Origin: Purshia tridentata
Lineage: Eukaryota > Streptophyta > Magnoliopsida > Rosales > Rosaceae
Reading direction: 5' to 3'
DNA: 28,207 bases
NCBI GenBank assembly: GCA_003254885.1
Contig: QANT01009089.1
Coordinates: forward strand, 1-28,207
In this document: positions 22,382-28,207 of the stretch, piece after piece
Numbering within the stretch: position 1 is the stretch's first letter
How the letters are laid out: every line of letters begins with the position of its first letter
Notes under the pieces: model-generated
The model's database searches: none
Told to the model about the DNA's origin: nothing
Seen by the model: the letters and a program-made list of their open reading frames with translations, nothing else
Program-made: the position numbers and the translations under genes

Positions 22382-23475
22382 TCATGCTGAACTCTTCCCA
22401 AGGAATGCATCGGTGAGAACTGACGACTTTGACTGCAGCAAGGCTTTTGCCAATTTTATAACCTAACAAGCACAACAAAGTGATCAATACTAATTGGAAT
22501 AAATGTCGTGCACAGTACTATCTATCATTGTGCGTGTCAAGTAAAACTAAATCCAACAGAGGTATTTGTTTTCATGAGTCGTATGAATAGAGTAAGAGTA
22601 ATGCTATTAAAACCATCTCAATAGACTACTTTATAGACAATTTTTCTAACACATATGTCGACCTATTCATGTGAGATCCACACATAAGAGAAGATCGACC
22701 TTAGATCCAGTAGTCAATTAAAATGGTACAGTTTTATTCATAAAGTAATTAGAACCTAATGTTTTAATGAGTGAAAAGTAATTACCTCATCCATGCCTAG
22801 AGTAACAATTTTCCCTTCACGAGAAGCATGGTCCCAAAGATCAATCTTGGCCCTGTTAAGCACAGCCAGACATGTAATGAAAGACGGAGGCTCTACTGTC
22901 AGATCATCCAGTATCAAGTATTTAACTTGTTCTCTGACATACCCTCCTCGGCCAATGGTTAACAAATCTAGGGTATGAGGCACATCAGCAACTACTGCAT
23001 TTTTAGGGTTCAGTAGCATGTCTTTGTTCACATTGGGTTGCATATATGAATCATCAAAATTTTCAATACTACCCTCGTGAAGTTTGGCTAAGCAACCAAC
23101 CATGGCATCCTTATATGAATCATCAACAGTAGTTTCGTACAGTTTGGCTAAGCAACCAACAATGTCATCCATCGAGTTACCAACCATGGCATCCTTAGAG
23201 CAGCTACCAGCCATGGCATCATCATCCTTAGAGACGAGCTTAATGATGGTGCGAATCGGCAAAGATAGAAGACCAAAGAGAAAATCCACAAAGTCCTTAT
23301 CCGTTTCAGCAAGCAACACTTTTTGATATTTTTTGTCTATCACGAGTTTCACACATAATTTTCTACTAGATTTAGGCTTCACATATAATTTTCTACTAGA
23401 TTTAGGCTTCACATCTAATTTTCTACTAGGTTTAGGCTTCACATGTAAGTTTCTACTAGAGTTAGAGGTTTTCAT
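22382..23475 (-). CDS. DUF674 family protein, short form, 256 aa, 2 exons
   Basis: Exons on the minus strand: 23475-22786 and 22462-22382 (stop TGA). The intron is GTAATT...TTAG. Function is unknown. DUF674 is a plant family that often occurs in tandem clusters. The core motif VLLAETDKDFVDFLFGLLSL lies at about aa 52-71, after KLVIDKKYQK. The second exon encodes VIKLAKALLQSKSSVLTDAF, the usual DUF674 C-terminal signature. Without it the frame would run into the intron and end in an unrelated tail, so the spliced model is better. The in-frame ATG is at 23475, as the frame upstream has only TTG. The N-terminus has four 10-residue repeats (SRKLxVKPK) and the middle has two VGCLAKL(Y/H)E units. 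Full-size relatives, as I recall, carry two DUF674 halves and are about twice this long, so this is a one-unit copy. No disabling change is seen. Confidence 0.85.
23043..23162 (-). repeat. In-frame duplication inside the DUF674 gene
   Basis: The 20 bases agtttggctaagcaaccaac occur at 23081 and again at 23141, and the flanking atatgaatcatcaa is also repeated. The unit is about 60-69 bp (a 9-bp indel between copies) and encodes VGCLAKL(Y/H)E...DDSY twice, so the reading frame is kept. Confidence 0.8.
23351..23464 (-). repeat. 30-bp tandem repeat, about 3.8 copies, coding
   Basis: Units start at 23351, 23381, 23411 and 23441. Each contains taattttctactag followed by tttaggcttc (the last copy is partial). 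On the coding strand they give decapeptides SRKLxVKPKx at the N-terminus of the DUF674 protein. Few substitutions separate the copies, so expansion looks recent. Confidence 0.92.
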
Positions 23476-23605
23476 AATTGACAAACTGAGCGTGATGAGA
23501 ATATTGCAATAGTATTTGCGCCTACTCCCACCAAGCTAGAGTACTAATCGCACTCTCACAAAAGGATTGTGGTTAGGAATTTGTCTTCTAGGGTCGGAGA
23601 GTAGT

Positions 23606-23615
23606 CTATTTATAG
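23606..23615 (-). promoter_or_regulatory. Probable TATA box of the DUF674 gene
   Basis: On the minus strand this reads CTATAAATAG, a near-perfect plant TATA box, about 130 bp before the ATG at 23475. That places the transcript start near 23575-23580 with a ~100-nt leader. Confidence 0.65.
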
Positions 23616-23619
23616 GAGA

Positions 23620-24638
23620 TTAATTGGAGAGGAAGTCTTTTCTTGTAGGACTAAAATTATATGAATATATCCCTAAAGCATTGTTGACCATTGGATTTTA
23701 TATGACATATGGCAGTGAGGAGTATTGTTAATTGGCTCAAATCCTAACCGGATATGATTAGATATCTTTGAACATATCAGTAAGATATACATTGAAGATT
23801 TTCCATGGCATATAATGGACTTGGATCGTCTCCTAACATTGATTCCCTCCTAATCTTTCTAACCTTTTGATTACATGATGCCACTTGTCCCAATCTAAAT
23901 CCAAGGGTTCAAATAGTTTTAAGTTTTTTTTTTTTGTTTTTTTTCGTTGAACATAGCTCTTGAATTTATGCTATCGTGTTTTCTCTAATTCTGCCTCTCT
24001 TCCTCATAACTCTCTCTCCCGCCGTTACATCCACTCCACCAGCAACCAATGAGCGACATCACCATCAATATCAAGATATACTTTTGGTACTGTTTGGTAC
24101 TTGTATACCCATTAATCTGTGGAGTCGATATTTTACATCCTACATTGAGAAGAATTTTCAGTATATATAATAAGTATATATGCGCCTGATCTACACTTGC
24201 TTAGTATCAAATATTAACGCGAAAATGGGTTTTTGGATTTTTTTTAACTTTTACTAATGTCTGGTACTCAAATTTTATTTGTTCAAATTGAGTACTAAGA
24301 CTCAATTATAAAAAACTGTCATGAACTATGAGGACTATTTCAAACACGTCTACAAATAATAAAATATTTCAAGCTTATTCACCGATTATAAAAAACTATG
24401 AAAAAATGCATTGTGTATATTAAAAGTTCTATCATGGATACTATTAAGTGTCAACAAAAACAAGTTGACATGGTTTAATTTTAGTTAATGTGACAAATTT
24501 TTCATACCCAAAACTTGACACGTGGATGGATCCCTAACATGTGAAAATAAGTTTTTAATCCCGTCTATGGCTAATAAGTTTTTAATCTTATTAGATTATT
24601 TGATAGAATAGAAGTGTCATGTTCCTAAAGGAGGGGAA
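23620..24638. other. AT-rich intergenic DNA upstream of the DUF674 gene
   Basis: This holds upstream promoter sequence and a long T run at about 23925-23944. A short direct repeat, aataagtttttaatc, occurs twice near 24546-24586. I see no gene. Confidence 0.5.
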
Positions 24639-24930
24639 GGGCTTATTTGGCACTACTTCTTAGAAACGTTTTTATTTAGTAATGCTTTTGTTAGAAGCGG
24701 TTTTACAAAGAAGCATATACAAATTTTTATAAAAATTATAAGTATTTCATGCAAAAGCACTTGAAGTGTTTCTTGATGAAAGCACATGTTAGGTGCTTCT
24801 CAAAAAATCCCATAAAAGCGCTTTTATAACCCAAAAGCACTTATATATATTTTTGTCAAATGCTACCAAAAGCACTTTTACTAATCTGAAAGCGTTTTTG
24901 ACAATTCTAAAAGCACTGCCAAATGAGCCC
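24639..24930. mobile_element. MITE-like element, about 292 bp
   Basis: The left end is gggcttatttggcac and the right end reads tgccaaatgagccc, whose reverse complement is gggctcatttggca. These are terminal inverted repeats of about 14 bp with one or two mismatches. The interior repeats aaaagcact/agtgctttt words on both strands, typical of abundant plant MITEs. The triplet gaa flanks both ends and could be a 3-bp target duplication, although a chance match is possible. The minus-strand frame across it (24789-25211) is an artefact of this repeat. Confidence 0.65.
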
Positions 24931-26538
24931 GAAGATGGCTTGAATCCATAAATGGACATATTTACTGCTAGAGACGTGGCAAATGAAATTTTTTTGAAAT
25001 TAAGTTTAAACAGCTTCGACCAAAAGAAACAAAAGTTTAAACAGCCTGTAAAATGTATTAGTAATTCAAAGGTTTCAGTAACTTTTTTTTGGGTATTGTA
25101 GAAGGGCGGAAGCCCAATTACACTAGAAACATCACTAAAGGATCTATAAAATTTCAAATTATTCAGAAAATTCTTTATTACTGAGTTGACAATTCTTAGA
25201 TCATTTGACATTAGTTTGTCGAAATCTTTGTGTTATTTTGACTATCAATTACTGAACTTTTTTATATATTTTGGTAACATACTGTTGAATGAGTATAATT
25301 TTTTTACAATAAAACAAAATATATTAAGGTGGTCAGTTCAATAAATAAGGGTGATCGGAATAGCTTAGGCCACCTACAAATCCTACATAATTGAAGGGGC
25401 CTAGTCATCTACTACGGGTAATTCAAAAAGGAATCCATTGTTTTCTTTTAAAACGAGTGTTGTTATATGCCTACTTCACTTTTTCTCACTACGTACCTCT
25501 TATTTTGAATTTTTAAAATTGCAAATTTAACCAAATATGAAAAGACAATAAAGGAAAAGGAAAAAACTAAACTAAACAACCCCCTCCTTGTTGTCGACAA
25601 TTGGTTTAGCAGGCCCCTTCCACTCTCTCTTTGCACTCTCCTTCCCTCTCTTCCTTTCTCTCTCTCTTATTTCCCTATCAGTCTGGTATGTTGAAGATGC
25701 TAGAAAGGTCGACGACCTCCAAATCAGTGGTCGAACAAAAGAAAGAGATGAAGAGAGAGAAGAAAGAGAGAAAAGTGAGAGAAAATGGGGCATGCATGTA
25801 ATAGAGGCTCTCTTTTGCGGAAATAAAAAGTGGAAAGAATGCAGAAATAGAAATAGATGAAAAATCCTGTTTCAGCACAAGTGTAGTGTCTCTTTTCGCA
25901 CCCGTTCTGCATCTTCTCTCCGTATGTAATAACACTTTATAAAACCCCACAATACTCATTTTCTTTTGAAATATTCCAAATGATTAAAAATAATAGAAAA
26001 TAAAAAAATCTTAAATTCCCTGCTGGACCTGCTCCTCCCCCTCAGTCCTAAACCAAGCCCCACCTCCATCGGGACCACCACTCCCTCTGCCCATCGATTT
26101 GCATAAAAAATCGATTTCAGGCTTTTTATTCTTAAATTATTTCGGGCAGGCACTATACGTATCCTGTGTTGGCCTACATTACTCCATGGTGTGTCTTGTA
26201 GCTCTATTTGGCAATGCTTTATAGGATTTTTTTCTTTTCTCTTTAAAAGTTTCATATTCAGTTCATTACCAAATACAAAAAGAATTTCAGTTAATTTGGA
26301 AATGAATTCTTATTTCTGCAACTCTTTGTTATTTTCTAATTTTTCAAATCCACTAAATTATAGGATTTGGAAATAAAATCTACACAGCTTAAAAACTGGA
26401 ATTCATTTGGTTCCAAGAGTTCGAGCTGGTCCATGATTTTTTTTTTTTTAACCCTTTGTCCGGGTCAAAGTGCCGGTTTTTTGGTCTAATATAGCATGGA
26501 TATTGTAATTTAATATGATCTTACAAAGCATTGTGATC
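24931..26538. other. Non-coding stretch with paired CT- and GA-rich tracts
   Basis: I see no gene. The notable feature is a pyrimidine tract (about 25613-25677) followed about 60 bp later by a purine tract (about 25737-25790). The two are roughly complementary and create long spurious frames on both strands. Microsatellite-like sequence of this sort is common in plant leaders, but no coding exon can be attached to it. Confidence 0.5.
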
Positions 26539-26562
26539 ATGGAAGTTCAAGGTTGTATGATA

Positions 26563-27927
26563 ACCTACATTACGTGGTTACTACTACTAGTTACCACAGC
26601 TAAGTTGTGAATTCCCTTTCACATGTGAAATTGTGCAGGAATTCTAAGGGCTATGACTTGGCAAAAAGGTTCGACTCCAAGTTTACACATCTATCTCCTA
26701 TCTGGTATGATCTAAAGAGCTACGCTTCTAGTTTTCTTAGTTTGACAAAGTGATATTAGTAGTTGCCTAGTTGGTATTCTTTTTTCCCAACCCATACGCC
26801 AGAGTACCCTTGTCCAATCAAGTAGAGGGCAACTGTCAAAACTCTACTTATTTCTTTTTTTAAATATGTGAGCATTGACGTTTCTGCATTCATAAAATTT
26901 TTGGATTAGAACTGTCTGCTAAATAAAGTTGGCATCAAATGTACATTCAAGGTTGAGTCATTATATGTGTGTCAGTATGTGTATTGGGCCATTAGTTAGG
27001 GAGGGGACAAAAGTGGTTGATACTCTCACCCGAAACCTACAAACTACAACCTCCAATAATAATAGGAATTAAGACCTCACCTTAGTACTAATTTATTGCT
27101 GGATGACTTTTCAGTAATTCATTCGTATTGGCACCAGTGAAGGGATCAGCTTAATTCTGGAAGGTAGGCATAATGCTGATATGGGATGGATCTCAGAGCT
27201 TAGAAAGGCAGGAGATGCTTGGGTATGCAAGATAAACTTTTTAACCCTTCCTCCCACAGACACACACTATTTTTCAAGAAATAACAAATAATTATTTTTG
27301 ATATATCTGTAAGAACATAATAAAGATCAGAATAAGACTTAGGACAACATATTAGTGCACATAATTTGATCCTGATCTGATTTATATCAATTTGAAAATT
27401 TGAATTCAGTGAGACACGTCATAAAATAGGAGAGGTCTCTACCACAGATTGTTGGCTTCGAAAGAATTTAAATCTGTTATTAGTCCTAGATAGTATTGCC
27501 TGTGCTTTTATATGCAGTTGATGCACACTTTTAATCTAGATGGATCAATAGTCTCATTGGTAGTATACCAGTTGTTCTGGAAGCATTTTCAGCAGTGCTG
27601 CTTACAAAGAAGAAGCAGAGGTAAAGCTATTATTCTTATTGTGAACGATTGCAAGTAGGTCTCCAATCTGGACTGCTTTATATACTTTTCTAGGAATTGT
27701 GCCCTGAGTTGACATGATTGGTTTCTGAGCATTTGGACTTGTCTGTTATGTAATGATCTTTGCAGTCTGTGACAATGTTCAGGTCAAGTTCCTTATATTT
27801 AACACAATAAAAAAAAAAATGTAATTTCGGTTTTATGGGGACCTTCATTCTTTTCAGGGAATGGGTGGAATCCTGGTCAAGGTGGGCAGCTTATGGTATT
27901 TTGCATGAACCAAACAGGCGGAATTTG
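26563..27927 (+). pseudogene. Broken fragment of a chitinase domain-containing protein 1-like gene (GH18 superfamily)
   Basis: Four exon-like blocks match, in order, the plant CHID1-like protein (At4g01040 type). 26639-26719 gives [20 protein letters not shown] and WYDLKS. 27138-27222 gives SLILEGRHNADMGWISELRK and AGDAW. About 27565-27620 gives VVLEAFSAVLLTKKKQR. 27858-27927 gives ESWSRWAAYGILHEPNRRN. A further trace before them (26563-26576, TYIT then TG) may be the end of the preceding exon, whose last codon is completed as TGG (W) by 26639. Lesions: the donor after WYDLKS reads AG/ctacgc instead of AG/gt, and without splicing the frame hits TGA at 26751-26753. The block before VVLEA lacks a codon of the expected LPR. 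The region between KKKQR and ESWSRW (expected to include the YDG of the GH18 beta-4 motif) is missing. No N-terminal or C-terminal exons are present. A functional protein is unlikely. Confidence 0.72.
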
Positions 27928-27951
27928 GTAAAGTACTAACCTTTTTCGCTC

Positions 27952-27977
27952 CTCTCTCTCTCTCTCTCTCTCTCTCT
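27952..27977. repeat. (CT)13 microsatellite
   Basis: Thirteen uninterrupted CT units lie just after the last recognisable exon of the GH18-like fragment. Such loci are usually length-polymorphic. Confidence 0.95.
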
Positions 27978-28083
27978 GTGACAGTGATTTGCTATTTTGA
28001 CATCCAAGATATATGTGCCTTAATACAAAGCAAATGGATATACCTAAAAAGTATTAGCTTGCTATGAAATCTCTGATGCCCGG

Positions 28084-28207
28084 TGTAACGACCCGTACCT
28101 TCCTAAGTACATGTTAATAGGGCCCAACGTTGACTTTTGGTTCTAACAAGATTTTAGCTTTGACTTTGGGTTCATTAGAAAGGTCTTGAGCTCACGAGTT
28201 CATTGAC
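28084..28207. mobile_element. Partial LTR of a Gypsy-type retrotransposon, cut by the window end
   Basis: It begins tgtaacgacccgtac, the same 15 bases as the LTR start at 1655, and continues with the CCTAAGTAC / TTGACTTT words seen in plant LTRs of this type. Beyond the first ~30 bases it differs clearly from the 1655 copy, so they are related families or old copies rather than two ends of one element. It lies 156 bp after the last GH18-like exon. Whether it is a solo LTR or the 5' end of a full element cannot be told. Confidence 0.6.

Noticed and set aside
24789..25211. Minus-strand 140-codon frame
   Set aside because: About a third of it is the MITE-like aaaagcact repeat and the rest has no motif.
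25572..25959. Long frames on both strands over the CT/GA tracts
   Set aside because: Simple-sequence tracts lack stop codons by composition. The Ser/Leu/Phe and Glu/Arg/Lys-only translations are not real proteins.

Overview
This is a nuclear segment from a flowering plant, most likely a woody eudicot of the rosid group. Rosaceae is a guess from general resemblance only. The evidence is AT-rich intergenic DNA, GT-AG introns of about 90-690 bp, plant-only gene families (REC/TSS-type CLU proteins, DUF674, cytochrome b561-DOMON proteins) and typical plant Ty3/Gypsy and TIR-transposon debris. There is no CRISPR array, operon, prophage or rRNA gene, and I saw no tRNA.

Layout. 1-1654 is the decayed gag region of a Ty3/Gypsy retrotransposon. 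A polypurine tract and the start of a 3' LTR follow at 1655. 1906-3156 is a non-autonomous terminal-inverted-repeat element with CGGTTCGG-rich ends. 3157-6290 is AT-rich intergenic DNA. 6293-18480 (+) is the main gene, an ortholog of Arabidopsis REC3 (At1g15290), a CLU/TPR protein that helps set the size of the chloroplast compartment. I can follow it through 23 coding exons (1864 codons plus stop) and a 5' leader with its own intron. Tail-to-tail with it, 21485-19780 (-) is a complete four-exon cytochrome b561/DOMON gene (406 aa). Next on the same strand, 23475-22382 (-) is a short two-exon DUF674 gene with tandem repeats in its coding sequence. 23650-26540 is mostly non-coding, with one small MITE-like element at 24639-24930. 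26563-27927 (+) holds a broken fragment of a chitinase-domain-containing protein 1-like (GH18) gene. At 28084 a new LTR begins and runs off the window.

The three intact genes are not an obvious functional unit: a cytosolic/nuclear organelle-size factor, a secretory-pathway transmembrane electron-transfer protein and an uncharacterised plant family. I found no new multi-gene system. The items worth a second look are the dying GH18-like gene next to a retrotransposon edge, the easily missed terminal exon and in-frame repeats of the DUF674 gene, a short uORF in the REC3 leader, and the two related LTR starts that bracket the region.
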